Assembly (NCBI RefSeq): GCF_016808335.1
Contig: NC_053148.1
Coordinates: forward strand, 12,951,433 to 13,015,432
Length of the DNA: 64,000 nucleotides
Origin: Panicum virgatum
Taxonomy: Eukaryota; Streptophyta; Magnoliopsida; Poales; Poaceae
Direction: 5' to 3'
Positions within the stretch are counted from its first letter, which is position 1; every line of letters starts with the position of its first letter. Made by a program: the position numbers and the translations under genes. Under the pieces are notes generated by a model. The model ran no database searches. It worked only from the letters and a program-made list of their open reading frames with translations, and was not told where the DNA came from. Positions 38,720-51,300 of this stretch are shown piece after piece.

Positions 38720-39866
38720 GAAGGTTATGATTGATGGAGACGAAATTTCCTAGGTGATGGTTATCTGTCTATTATAAATGCAAAAGACGATGCTGAAATC
38801 TGAATCCCCTTAATTGTTCAGGAGCCCAGGTGAACATGAGGCCATACATATTCGAGAAAAAAAGGACATGAGGCCATACACTCATGAGCATCCTCAACTT
38901 GCGGAACTCTGAACTTATGAATGCTTGCCATTTCAATTAAACAATAGGGAACTTGTGACTTATCAGCAGCCATCATATTGGTCAATGGTAAAGCACATTC
39001 TGTACTCCGTAGTAAAACTGCTGTTTAGTTTGTTTGTTATGCCGTGCCTGATGTTTACTTGTTTAGGTTCCTTTTGAATGCCTATATTGCAACAGTTGGT
39101 TTAGTTTGTGATTTGCATCTTTGAATCCTAAATCGTCTATTGTGTTCACAAACTTCATTGTTATTCTGTCTAGTCTTACATCACTATGGACCCGTATTCC
39201 CTTTACTTTTTTTTTTGTCAAGTTATCTGCACCATAGGTTTCTATTACTCTTTGGAAACTATGAACAATTATTTGACCAAGAGCCATTCAGGACCTGCAT
39301 TCTAGATCTGTAGTCTTCTGGAGTGATCAAGATTTTTTATTTAAATTCAAGAATGTTTACTGTTCAGGGCTCATTTTTTTTTTGTAGGATATAAATACGC
39401 AGCTAGTAATCAGAGAGCTTTTACCTGCATTGGTAGTGTCATAACATAACTGTATTTTGCTGAACTGATCGTGCTATGCAGGGCCTGTGACGCTTTTATT
39501 CTGCTGAATGGCTCACCATGATCACCATCTGAAAAAGGAATCCACACCTAGCCTCAGCTTGTGAGACATCGGCAATTGGCACAATTGGCCATGTCAAGTG
39601 CAAGCTGGGTTGTTGTTTAGTGCTGACATCCTGGATGATATCCAGGATCTGGTGGCAGGGGAGGCTCTTTTCCTGGTAAGAACTAGCAGAACTAGCCATT
39701 AATCGTCGTTTATTCTTTAAGTAAGAAAGGTTAATATTTTGGTGGAAAACAGGCACCAAATTAGCTGATTCAGGCTGACAATGGTGGTAAAGGTTTAAAT
39801 TTCCTCAGTTTACCAATACTGCCTCATGTTGCTTGCAGTGATGAGAGTTCAACTACTAGCAGAGTT
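38720..39866 (+). other. 3' flank of the PPR gene
   Basis: AT-rich, with no coding or RNA gene recognised. Parts may be 3' UTR; the text on either side of the LTR element at 39872 looks like ordinary transcribed-type sequence. Confidence 0.4.
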
Positions 39867-41604
39867 CTTTCTGTTAGAGTATATTAGGCAACTCCAGCTA
39901 TGGTAGTTTAGGATTGATGTAATCACGTGATAGCCTTCCTTATCTCTAGGGGAGGTGCCTTGCCCTCCAAACCTTATACTCCTATATATACCGTCCAAGG
40001 GGCTCATTGCAATACAATCGACCACATTATACGCATCCTACTTTCCTACATGGCATCAGACGCCTAGGTTACGAGATCCTAACCCTAGCCGCGCCGCCGC
40101 TTCCACTGCACCCGCGCGCCCCTGGGGAGATCGAGATTGATCTCTGCCGGGGGCAGCGCCCTCCTAGGATGCGCCGCGGATCCCTCTGATCCGCGCCGCC
40201 GTCGTCGTCAAGCACAGCAGAAGGACCTACCTCTTCCCTGGCCGCCCCATGGCGGCGCCGCTCGACGTCCCCGTTGGGTACCACATCGCCATGGGGGCGC
40301 CACTGGGCCTGCACGCCTCCGCGTCGTCGTCCCCCTCGGCTCCGCATCCGGATCCGCCCGCCCCGACTCCTACCAGCGCCGCCGCACCGCTGCCATGAGC
40401 GCGAGTGCGTGGCTGCGGAGGATCACCGCGGGGACGCCAGGCCACTGCACCATCGGGGCCGGCGGGCCGCCGCACTGCCAATCGACGTCCACGCCGGGCC
40501 GCAGCGCTGCCGCCGCCCTCCACCACCGGTCCTCTCCAACGCGCCGCCGTGAGCCTGCTTCCCCTCCTCCCTCAACGCCACGCCGCCATCCGCAAGGTCG
40601 CGGTTGCGGGGGCGGCTTCTGGGGGTCGTCGGGCTGCTGCGCGGCCGGAGCAGAGGAGCTGCTCGGGCTGCTCCTGCCCCTTCCTTCCTTTGCCCTCTGG
40701 CCAACAGGCGGATGAGGATAAGGTTTGAGAGGGCATCACTTGGTGCACCCGAGATTGTACCCGCAGGTTCGTCTTGATGCTGCTGCTATTTTTTTTCCGA
40801 TCTAAGATCGGTTTGCGTCGCCCTGCCGTTCGTCTCCGTTCATCATCGACACTCCCGAAGGACGAGGTTGTTGCTGCGCCCTCCAGGCTGCAGCAACGAC
40901 GTTCGTGATCAAGCCACCCTATCGGTGTCGTCGCCTTTTCAGGCGGTGGCGCCACTCGCCGCCGGTCTTCGTCAAGCAAGCACACGATCCGCCTCCGCGC
41001 CTCCAGCCGTTCTCGCGCGGACATCGCCGCCGATGTTCCTGAAGGAAGACGTCGTCGCCACCCCTGATCTGAGCGCGACACTTGTTGCAACCTGCGCCGT
41101 CGCCACCCCTATCCTGAGCGTGACCTAAGTCGCAAACCGCGCCGTCTACCTTCGTCATCCGCCGCACCGTCCTGCTGCTATCTTCGGCAAGAAGCTGCTG
41201 AGTTTGCGTACTCGAGCACCTCGATGACGCTTCGACCCGCGGCCCCTCCACGGCTTCGACCACGTCCACCTCGACCTCGGCTACTACGACACTAAAGGGC
41301 TATCATCTGCATGAGTCTCCAGTCAAAGCTTTCGCACCGGCGTTCCGACTGCAGGGAGATACATCTCCATTGTTCTCCAGTCTGACCGTTCGTGTTGCTA
41401 CCGCTACAACTGCGGGGGGATGTTAGAGTATATTAGGCAACTCTAGATATGGTAGTTTAGGATTGATGTAATCCCGTGATAGCCTTCTTTATCTCTAGGG
41501 GAGGTATCTTGCCCTCCAAGTCTTGTACTCCTATATATACCGACCAAGAGGCTCATTGCAATATAATCGATCACATTATACGCATCCTAATTTGCTACAC
41601 TTTC
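39867..41604 (+). mobile_element. Small non-autonomous LTR retrotransposon (TRIM/LARD-like)
   Basis: Two 179-bp LTRs (39872-40050 and 41421-41599) start TG and end CA; I count 15 differences (about 92% identical). CTTTC flanks both sides (39867-39871, 41600-41604). A primer-binding-like TGGCATCAGAC follows the 5' LTR, similar to the tRNA-Met site of copia elements. A polypurine tract, GCGGGGGGA, precedes the 3' LTR. The 1.37-kb GC-rich interior encodes no gag or pol; its frames are arginine/proline-rich and unrecognisable. Total length without the duplications is 1728 bp. Confidence 0.9.
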
Positions 41605-42062
41605 TTGTCTTATGCAACATAACAGAGCCTTGGTTTGCGCTGTTCTGTTCTAATTAAGCAGATGAACTGGATGACACCGGCGAAGGGGATAATTCCTCTC
41701 CCCACGAGGGCGTTATGGCGCTGCTCTGACCAGGCGGAGGTACCGGACGAGGACCAGACTGGTGAAGGCAGATGGCCAGATGCTGCCAACAGTTATCATT
41801 TTTTTTTTGCGGATACCATTCAGAACTTGTTCAGTATTCACACTGTAATTTTTATGAGCGCAATAGGATCTAGGGATTCAGCTTTATACATGGACTATTC
41901 TGCACGAACTAACTTGTCAATGTCATTTAGCTACAAAAATGAAGGTTAAGAGTTGCAGTGCTACATCTCCCTCTTTGAACGAACTAAAGTGCTTATCTAA
42001 AAAAGGATTGGTTATAGCTGAAGAGCATCACTCTCTGATTTAGTGCGGGTAAAAAAAAATTG
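41605..42062 (+). other. Intergenic; nothing certain
   Basis: AT-rich downstream half and a short GC-rich part at 41660-41790 with no recognisable domain. Confidence 0.4.
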
Positions 42063-42134
42063 CGCCGTTGCCGGGGATCGAACCCGGGTCGTCCGCGTGA
42101 CAGGCGGAAATACTCACCACTATACTACAACGAC
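42063..42134 (-). tRNA. tRNA-Asp (anticodon GTC)
   Basis: 72 nt on the minus strand. The acceptor stem GTCGTTG pairs with CAACGGC (one G-U pair). The A box (TAGTATAGTGG) and B box (GGTTCGATCC) are intact. The anticodon loop CTGTCAC carries GTC at 42099-42101. There is no intron and CCA is not encoded. The sequence closely matches the known plant nuclear tRNA-Asp. Confidence 0.97.
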
Positions 42135-42686
42135 TTATTTGTTGGCTTATTGGTCGGGACAAATAACAACATCTTCATTTGGACGGACATACATAGCTGA
42201 ACTCTGTTCTCTGGCTGACGCATACGAATCACCGTGGCAGACACCTGGTAACCATCAGATTCGAAGAAATCTAGAGCTGACAACACCGTCGGTGCCATCT
42301 GCCGTGGAAGCACAGCAAGCGTCCGGTGTGTCTTCGTGCTCCCATGTCGATTGTCGAACCAACTGCAGATTCTCATTCCCCGTCGGTATGTCAAACAAAA
42401 CACCAACGGGATGCCATCGAAAACAAGCCGGCGACATGGGCAGCATGATCACCACCGTCGATCCCCCTCAACCGCAAGTAACCGCACGACAGGCGACAGC
42501 TCTACGTTCATCAAATCATCCCTGAAGACCAATAAAAATCGAGCAAATGAAGCCGCCAGAATGAGAGCTGCAACGCAAGCGGCGCAAAAAAGGCTCTGAA
42601 CTCTTCGTGCAGGGACGCAGGAACAGGGAGGAGCGAGGAAGAAGACGACGGGACCCGGCGCAGGGCAATACAGCACCGACGCGAGC
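42135..42686. other. Spacer between tRNA-Asp and the ARF gene
   Basis: No gene recognised. The last part may hold the promoter and 5' UTR of the ARF-like gene. Confidence 0.4.
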
Positions 42687-43525
42687 ATGGGCCAGTCTCT
42701 GATGAAGCTCTTCTTCGACAACTCCTGCCATAAAGAGGTGAAGGTAACAAACACCACTCCTTTGCCATTGCCATTGCTGCAGACGACACCGTGATTAAGC
42801 TCTACTTGTGGCTCTGAATTCTTTCTCGGTTGTTTTTCTGTTCCTTCCCTTGACCTGGTGCCAATGTAGGTTGTGATGCTCGGTCTGGACGCCGCCGGCA
42901 AGACGACGATCCTGTACCGGCTGCACGTCGGCGAAGTGTTGTCGACGGTGCCGACGATCGGTAGATTGCTGTAGCTAGATACCGGGAGCGACGCTGCGAG
43001 CATGGAGATTGGACAGGCGTTGCGAGTTGACGCAAATGTTGGTTGCTCGATCCCTGCAGGTTTCAACGTGGAGAAAGTGGAGCACAAGAACGTGGCCTTC
43101 ACGGTCTGGGACGTGGGAGGGCAGGACAAGCTGCCAGGGAGGAGTTCCTGGCCATCGTCAAGGACCCGCTCATGCTCAACAGCGTCATCCTGGTGCTCGC
43201 CAACAAGCAGGACATGGTAACTGGCGATCCAATCCGACCTAACCGAGGCACAGAAGACAGAACACGTTGATAGCTATCCAGCTCTCATCTCTGAATCAGA
43301 CTCTGAATTTCTTTTTCCCCTTTCTTCTTTCTGTTCTGCGCGCAGAAGGGGGCGATGAAACCGGCGGAAGTGGGGCAGCGGCTGGGCCTGTACGACCTCA
43401 GGAACCGGACGTCGCGCGTGGTGGGGGCCTGCGCGCTCACCGGCGAGGGCCTGCACGAGGGGCTCGGCTGGCTGGCGTCGACGCTCAAGGACGCGCACGC
43501 CTGGGGAAGCGCCGTCCGCTTCTAG
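42687..43525 (+). pseudogene. ADP-ribosylation factor family GTPase, internally deleted
   Basis: ARF GTPases recruit coats in vesicle traffic. Exons are 42687-42743, 42870-42960, 43060-43216 and 43346-43525, each with GT/AG borders. The N-terminus MGQSLMKLFF has the myristoylation glycine. G1 is GLDAAGKTT, switch I PTIGFN, G3 WDVGGQD, G4 NKQD and G5 CAL. Directly after GGQDKL the sequence jumps to [12 protein letters not shown] in another frame. About 29 residues (most of switch II through the strand and helix before it) are missing, and the frame shifts. The flanking exons are otherwise well conserved. Either a recent pseudogene or a misassembly. Confidence 0.85.
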
Positions 43526-44324
43526 CTTTTGGCTTTTTGCCAATAGCAGCTGCGTTGCCGTGCAGAGGATCGAATGCTGATTCGAACTGATTTTGCTCAC
43601 TTGTGTTCCTGTTTAATTGACAGGAGAATTGCCCATTTTATCGAGCATATCTGCTATTTTTTCTAAAGGAAAAAAAGGGAATGATTTGGCTGCTCGTGTG
43701 ATTGCAACTTTGCAAGATTGTCGGCAGGGGCCTGATTACATGGACGGCATCTAAGTCGGGTCTTTGTCTGGACTTTGGATAAACATATTTCCTCCCAATC
43801 CGTGTATGGATTGGAGAAAATGAACTAAATTTCCACCTCAATCCCTTCCAATACCTATGGATTGAAGGGGATTAATATATTATATATATATCAAAAAGGC
43901 CTCAGTGAGGAACGGTGACCAGGCACCCGAGGATTGGGCTCCTCGACAGCACCAGATTTAATTGAACAGAATATTTAGATGCGATAAAGTGAAGAAACAA
44001 AGCATCAGCCTAAAGACAATCATATTCCAAACATACACATTCATTTAAGCAAAGCACGCTATCGCAGCAACAGCAGCCCGGCAACATCACAATAGTACCT
44101 TCCGTGTAACCAAATCGTAATTGTTTTGCACAACCGTCACTGAAAGACAACAATACAGTACAGTACAAGCCTTAAGCATCGTCAATTCGAAAACATGTCT
44201 GGGAACATAAACCCGGGATGTTGTTACGCTATGAAATAACAGAAAGCGGGAATAAGGCCCAGCTTCCTCCTGAATCTGAACCGACTATGCTTCATGTGCT
44301 GACAACTCTATGGAGACCTGAGAA
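43526..44324. other. Intergenic, with the 3' UTR of the PABPN gene
   Basis: No gene in the first half. Sequence from about 44050 to 44324 is probably 3' UTR of the minus-strand gene that ends at 44325. Confidence 0.45.
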
Positions 44325-47300
44325 TCAAAAATAAGGTCTGCGAGGGCGGCGGAATCTGGGGAATCTCCTGCATCAACAAAAATAAACGGGGATGTTAGAA
44401 AAGGGAGGATCGAAATCAGTATCTTCTTGTTTCAGATAGTCTACATGCCATGAAGCTGAATAAACAGTTAACAACTCACCCATAGCCATAAGGACTATAA
44501 CCATATGGCCTCGTGTAGGGGTGGCCATGGTAGGGATTGAAACCTCGGCCGCGGGGCTGCTTCATCCCAGGAACATTAGTCCTCTTTGGTGCCACCTGAT
44601 GAGAAAAAAAAGGTACTAACGTCAATATGCAAATGTCAATGGAGTAAAAAATGTTAATAGATCGTTAGCTGTGTACTTAGTGAAAGCAAGAAGCACCAAG
44701 ATTCGCACCTTGAGTTGGCGGCCATGCAACTCTGACTCATTCAGCTTAATAGCTTCCTGAACAGCTTCAACTTCAACAAATTCCACATAAGCAAAACCTT
44801 TAGGCTGCCCAAACTTGTCAGTCAGTATTGTCACTCTGTTGACAGTTCCGCAAGAATTGAAGTGCTGCTGTACTTCTTCTGGAGTGCATGCATAGTCAAC
44901 CTGCACTTGTGATTACACCCAAAGTGAGTGGATTTGTATTGCCAGTTCGCCACACTTCAATAATCAATCAGCTGAAGACAACCATGCAACTGAAATAAGA
45001 CAACACTGAATCTAGATTTTTGCAGACATTAAATAATTCATGTGAAGCATCTACAAAGTCACTCATAACATTCTTACATTCATAAGTTGTCACTGTTCTA
45101 AACGAAAATAGTACATGAGTCACGAGTCAGCTATTCCAAAATATCATATGAGAGATGCTGCACCAGAACTAACTCAAAATTGTTCAGGTGTCACTTTGAT
45201 TCTTGAAAATCATTCCTATAAACTCCATCTGGGTCAACCTACAGTTTGGTGACAAAAAGTGATGTTTATCCCTACCAAGTCCCAAAACTGATTAAATGAT
45301 GCTCTAAGGTGGTTAGAAAGTTAGTTAACAAAATGAATCCCACATCGCCACTGCACAACAAACCAAATCGCAGACATCAAAATTGCTTATTAAATTTGAG
45401 GGCAACTATTTCAACTATACAGAACATCTACTTTGCATCTGCCAGCATATGGCTGAATGAATGAATGCAACTTGCCAGAAACATGTGCATAATGCTTTAC
45501 CTCGAAAAGAAACATGTATTTATGCTATACCAGGAGATTCACTAATTACATAGTTGAAGGCCCTGAGAATGATAGACCTAGGCTGTACATGCATAATAAA
45601 ACAAACTAAATTACAAACCCCCAGTTGCATATAGTCCACAAACATAATATCTAATGACAACAAAGACAAAAGAGTCCATTACTAGCACCAGTCCATAGTA
45701 AACACTTACCTATATGAATATCTTCCTAAAACATGATATTTTTTTTATGAAACGAAATGGAGTGTGAGCTTTAGTGAGAGGTTTCTAGGATATAATTTGT
45801 CTATAATTTGTCAAACTATGAAACCTTCAATCAGGAGAAGTTCTCTTCAGGGACGCATGACATACAGACATCTATCGTGAAGCACTGGGGCTTTAGCTTA
45901 AGCTTATTATAATATGATTTGGCATCCTGCTACGTTTACTGTTTATACAATGCCATGTAGCCATGAAGACATGCCAAAAAAGACACAAAAATACGGTTGG
46001 GTTGTTGAGAAGAACAGTGTTCAGAGATCACACAAAGCAAACTAATGGATATAAGTTGTCTTCTTTTAAAGATGGATTCAGAAGTGCCGAAAAGAATGTT
46101 TCAGTATGAAAGAGGAGAAAACATGTTGGAAATAATCTTGTCATAAGAAATGTGTAGATGCATCTACATGCATCTATGGGCACAAGTTGTCAAAGTCAAA
46201 ATGAAATTGACAGCTAGTAGTTTCTAGTGTTAGCTAGAGCATAGCTGTATCTAGAGGTAATCAACTTGAGGTTTACTACTGCAAGGATCAAGAACATGCA
46301 GTGAATGCATGGAAGCAAAGGAAAGGCAAAGTTGGTTTTGATCATGAGCTAGAAAAAAACAGTGAACCAGCTAGTACTTAGCTAGCAATGAGCTGTAGGT
46401 TTGTATGAAGGTTTGTAAGTCCTATAAAAGGACATGTACCCCTCATGTGTTGAGTATGTGTGATATAGAACATGAGATATAGAGCATATAGAGCTTGATT
46501 GTGAAGATCAAGCTAGAGTGTGGTAGTGCTTGGTTGTGAAGATCAAGCAAGTTGTTCTAGGTTGTGACAATCTAGTGTGTTCCATTGTGTGTAAGCTTGT
46601 AGTGTGAGGCTACAAGATTAATATAGTTTTTTTGAGTGATCTCTCATTCTTCTTGTGTGTGTTCAAGATAGTTAAGAGAGTAAGGAAGGAATTGAGTGAT
46701 TTGATTCCGACAAATTAGCGTGACAGTGCAATTCTGTCCAACAAAACACAGATACAAAATAGCAGAAGAAACATCAAGAGTAAAATCCCAACAGGCAAAA
46801 TATCAATAGAAGCATACAATGATTACAGTATACTCAGCATAAATGTGAGGTCAAACTTACATGTCATGCCTATGAACCGTGCCAGTAAATGGCTAATGAT
46901 ATCACGCCACATCAGTACCAGGAATGTGCCTGACATGTTCTCTGCTGGCTACCTTGGGGGATAATTCCTAGTCTATGATATCATTTTTCCTCTCTATCTT
47001 TTCTTTTTTTCTATACATTTTTCTTTACTTTTTTCAAATCATTTTTTCTGATTTTCCCCATTTTTCTTTTCTTTTTTCAAGAATTTCTTTTTATTTTTCC
47101 TCTTTTTCTTCCCCCCATTAAGCTAACACTAGAACTTGTGCCGAGATTCAACCAGATGCCAAAACTTTGATTGAAAGGCTTGATGACAGCAGACTAACCT
47201 GCGACCATTGCCATTGCACAATCAATGCAACAGAGAAAAAAAGGAAATAGATAAAGATAAAGGAGACAAATTTATGATTTGTATCATTAACATACAGTAA

Positions 47301-48966
47301 GACTAAGACAGTCCTGTTGTTCAATGAAATGGAACTTTGCAGCAGGAACTAAAAATAATATAACCCTCACATCGAAATAAGATTTCTAATGGAGCCTGCC
47401 CACAGAGACATACTCTATACTGAAAGTGATTAAAAACAAATACAAAAACAAGAAAATCATTATTAAAACCCAAATATTATATTTTTAAATAGTCAGCACA
47501 TGAATATCAATTTTATATCTTTATTTCGAAAAAACATATTCTGGTAACGAGGACCAAAACGTGAATCGTCAGAGATACGCAAAGCCATAGGTATAAAATA
47601 TTGAATTGTACATTAGTCCTCTTAAATTATATAGAGGGAAGAGAGATAAAACTTACATTTCCAACGAATACTGACCGAGCATCCATCTCCTCTTTGTTTT
47701 CAGATGTGGTTGCATTAGGATCTACACCTACAGAAAAAGAACAATCATTGTCTGGGAGAACTAAGGAATTAATGTCTATATATTTATCTTATTACAAAAT
47801 GCAACAAACAAATGCTAAGGGCCTGTTTGGGTAGGGGATGATTGGGATCCAAATACATAGGGTTACTAAATCCAAAAGTTTACGACCAATTGCACATATG
47901 TTCGTATTCCAAACATGCCCTTGTGTATGGACAAACTCCAAAGGTGCTAAAACAGAAAGCTGAGGTTATTGCAATGGAAAATAGAGGGGATACCAAATAC
48001 AAAGTAATCTCGGAATTTCATCATCATGATGAGCCTTCTAGACCCTAAGTGACAAGGAGACCATGATAACAGAGTGGGGTTGACAAACATGATGGGAAAC
48101 AGAGATGTATGTCACAATCACCCATCTCACACCGAGCCTATTAAACACAAAACTACCCAACCAATAATTTCACCTGGTAACATTATGTGCTCACATCCAT
48201 GCAGAAACCAGAACAATCAACCTAAACAACAATCACATGGCTTCTAAAACAACCAGCAGATTCCCAAGTACTGATAATCAGATACAAGTTAATAAATATC
48301 ACAGCCCACCCTACTATAGATAAGCAGTAAAACCATGAAGCAACGAGAACGACCACACCACATCATAATACCATGTACAAGCAGCAATAAAACCGACCAC
48401 AGTCCACACCATGTGTCCACGTCACATCACTTCTAACTCAACCTGCCAATTCCCAACTACTGATAAGGAGATACAAGTTAAGACAAATTTCCCAACCACC
48501 CTGCATTACTGCCATGTCCGCACATCAACGAAAACAAGCAGCCCAGAGCATCAAATTGCTGCCTAGTCCCAGTTGAACCAGCTAATTCGCAACTACAAAC
48601 AAGTATATGCAAGGCAACAACCCTACTTCAGATGCGGATCTTGCCACTTCAAGAGGAAAAGTAGCGCACACGGGGAGGGAGGGGTCCCGAACCTTGCATC
48701 TCCTTGGCGACCTTGGCCTGCATCTCGCGGAGCGCGGCTGCCTCCTCTTCCATCTCCTTGAGGCGGCGCTTCATCTCGTCGAGCTCCTGCAGCTGCGCAC
48801 GCGAGCACGGGTCAGCACAGCAGCTAGGGTTTGGGCGGCGGGGGCGCGGAGTCGAAGGGGTGCGGAGCGGGACCTTGGCGGCGTCGTCGCCGGCCCCGGA
48901 CATGTCGACGTCCTCGCCGTCGACGGGGATCTCCTGGCCGTACACCTCGTGCTCCTCGTCCTCCAT
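44325..48966 (-). CDS. Nuclear poly(A)-binding protein (PABPN/PABP2 type)
   Basis: It binds growing poly(A) tails and stimulates poly(A) polymerase in the nucleus. Six exons on the minus strand: 48966-48874, 48792-48693, 47727-47657, 44900-44709, 44595-44480 and 44367-44325. All introns are GT-AG, and together they encode 204 residues, close to the usual plant length of about 220. Exon 1 is acidic ([20 protein letters not shown]). Exon 2 is a coiled coil ([20 protein letters not shown]). Exons 3-4 form one RRM, with RNP2 SVFVGNVDY and RNP1 KGFAYVEF. Exons 5-6 give a proline/tyrosine/arginine-rich tail ending [13 protein letters not shown]. Intron 3 (44901-47656) carries a solo LTR and a long polypyrimidine tract. 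A hAT element starts 212 bp upstream of the ATG. Confidence 0.95.
46119..46748 (+). mobile_element. 620-bp solo LTR (copia-like) in PABPN intron 3, TSD AAACA
   Basis: 46124-46743 starts TGTTGGAA and ends TCCAACA, with AAACA at 46119-46123 and 46744-46748. A TATA-like CCTATAAAAGG at about 46421 supports plus orientation, antisense to the host gene. No internal domain or second LTR is present. Confidence 0.85.
46985..47120. repeat. Long polypyrimidine tract in PABPN intron 3
   Basis: About 135 bp that is almost all T and C on the plus strand, and so purine-rich in the gene's transcript. Confidence 0.7.
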
Positions 48967-49169
48967 GGCCGTCCGCGCCGGCGTGCGAACTCGGCTGCTA
49001 GACGAGACCTCTTCTGATGCGGTACGGTTCGCCCCAATCCGGTTTCAGGAGGGGGATGGATGGGACTATGGGAGGACTCGGTGGAGGCGGGGATTAGCCG
49101 ATTAGGGAAAGAGTCGGGTCCTCGCGGGCTATATAGGCCGCTGCGGGAGCGTGTCGGACCAAAGGATGG

Positions 49170-50055
49170 ACATGGACTAGGCCTGTTAGTACCGAACCGA
49201 TCGGTTCGGTTCCTCGGTTCTCACAGAAATTCGGTTCCTAAAAAACAGGAACCGATCGGTATTTTATATAGTTAAGAACCGAACTATAGTTAGAAAATTC
49301 GGTTCTCGGTTCTAACCGAGGGACCGAAATCTCTGAAGACGGTTGGGGACGAGCGCCGGCCGGAGCTGGGAAAGGCACTCCTCCACGCCGGATAGGGTAG
49401 CCGGGCAGGGGCTGGCCTGCGGCAGAGGTGGCCGGGGCCAAGGCAGGGGTGGCCGGACACCAGCCGGCAGCCGGCAGCCGTGACGCGCTCGCAGAGTCGC
49501 AGGAGGGCGGGCGTCGGACGCGGAAGCCGAGCCTGGGTGCGGGCGGTGGCGGCTTGGGCAGGGACCGACGGCCTGGCGACGGCCTTGCCGGCGGGGGTTG
49601 GGGCGGGGGCTGGGGCGGGGGCGGCGATGCAGCTTGCCGGCAGCCCGCGGCTGGCGCGGTCTCGACCCTGGACCTGAAGCCTGGAGGCCTCGAGCAGAGG
49701 CGCTCGTCGCTCGGTGGGCGCCGGGGCGGGGCGGGGCGGCTGTCGCGTCCACCGTCGAGGATGGGAGTGTCGGTCGGGTGGGAAAGAATCAGGGGGAGGC
49801 CGGGAGGGCGGAGGGGATCTGAGGATGGGGTTCTAGGGTTTGTATTGGGCCGACTTGGGCCTTTCCCAGCTGGGCTAATTTGGGATTTGGCATAGGGGTT
49901 CGGTTCTTTGGGTAACCGAAGTCAAGAACCGAAGTTACCGAGGAATTTCGGTTCCTCAGAATGTGGAACCGAAGTAGAACCGAAATTTCTCGGTTCCAGT
50001 TTTTTCGGTTCCGGTACTCGGTTCTCGGTTATATTTGCCCAGCCCGAACATGGAC
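49170..50055. mobile_element. Non-autonomous hAT element upstream of PABPN, 8-bp TSD
   Basis: The element is 49178-50047 (870 bp). ACATGGAC flanks both sides (49170-49177, 50048-50055). Ends TAGGCCTG and, reversed, TCGGGCTG match at 6 of 8 positions and fit hAT termini. Both subterminal regions are packed with AACCGA/TCGGTT hexamers (about 49190-49325 and 49900-50030). The interior (49340-49870) is GC-rich with open frames but no transposase; it may be captured DNA. Confidence 0.8.
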
Positions 50056-50234
50056 TGGCTTGGCCTGCTGGGGTGTAGGCCCATCACGTTACTTTTCTCA
50101 ATTTTTTTTTGTGAGGGTTTCTTTTCTTCGGTGCCCCCAGCCTAGCATTGTACTATAGATGTCCATTTGGTCTGCAGCCCGCAAGCCCGACACGAAGCAC
50201 GAAATTTTGGCCCGGCCCAAACCCGGCACGGTTC
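50056..50234. other. Short spacer before the gypsy element
   Basis: Contains an AGCCCG/GGCCCG-rich segment and a T run. Nothing recognised. Confidence 0.4.
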
Positions 50235-51260
50235 TGTTGACACCAGATTTTGGCATGTGTCAAGGGACGCGTGTTGTGAAGGAGAAACGGTTCTGCGTTG
50301 TACGATCGGTAGATTTGGGAGGATGATCATGTGCCACGGTCAAAGATCTTGCTGACCGAAGGAGAAGGAGTTGACCAGATATTTTGGCTTCGGTTTAGCA
50401 AGAGTTATTTTATTTTTATAAGTAGTTTTTATTCCATAGAATAGAATCGTACTTTGCCGTAATCGGCTAGGATTGTGTTAGCGCGGGGTATAAATATGAG
50501 CCCCCGGACTATTGTAAAGATTGATACACATCCAAACAAACAAACTTTACTACTTGCAATTTACTTTCTCGTCGGCGACTTCGCCATTCCTTTTTCTTTT
50601 CGGCGAGTTCTTTCGAGCTGATCAAGGACGTCTCACATTCGAGCGTCTTGATTTGCTGGTAAGTTTTTGTTTACCGAGTAAATCTGAGCTTTAGCTTCCG
50701 GGCGCATCGCTGTCGCTTCGTTCAGATCTATTCAAAATTTACCGAATTTATCTAAGCTTTGATCTCGGGCGCATTGATGTTTTCTCGTTTAGATTAATTC
50801 ACAAACTACCCGGCTTAGTGATCTGTTTAATCGGCTGTAAGCTCCTTGTTTATCATGATAAACCCTGTAAAGCCGATTAGATTGAATCATAAGCTTAACT
50901 TTGTCCAGATCCATACATTCGTGGGTTTGTACATTATTACTTGGCACATGTCGGCTTTAGATCTAGCCGTCTAGCTGTTTATCGGCATCGGCAGCTCATT
51001 GCCGATCCCTTATAGATCGCTTTTATTACACGCTCATCACACCCGATCTTTTGTCGTCTTCTATATCGGCAGGACCTTGCCGATACCCCACGTAAGAGTG
51101 ATTCGGAAATCTAGCCGATACACTCTTAAATTTGACGGTTTGTTGTTTCCTTGTTAATTTACAGGTCAAATTGACTGGCACGCCTTGGTTCAAATCAAGT
51201 GCAGTCCGGGCTTGGCGTACGGGGCTCCTGGGTTTGGTGTGTGATCATCTCGCGTCAACA
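50235..51260 (+). repeat. 5' LTR of the Tat-lineage element
   Basis: 1026 bp from TGTTGACACC to GCGTCAACA. TATA-like GGTATAAATATG at about 50487. In the first 300 bp about 18 differences from the 3' LTR are visible by eye, roughly 94% identity. The region right after it reads TTGGCACGCCTGG, the usual place for the primer-binding site. Confidence 0.9.
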
Positions 51261-51300
51261 CATCTTTTGGCACGCCTGGTGGGACAAGAAACATCAAGAT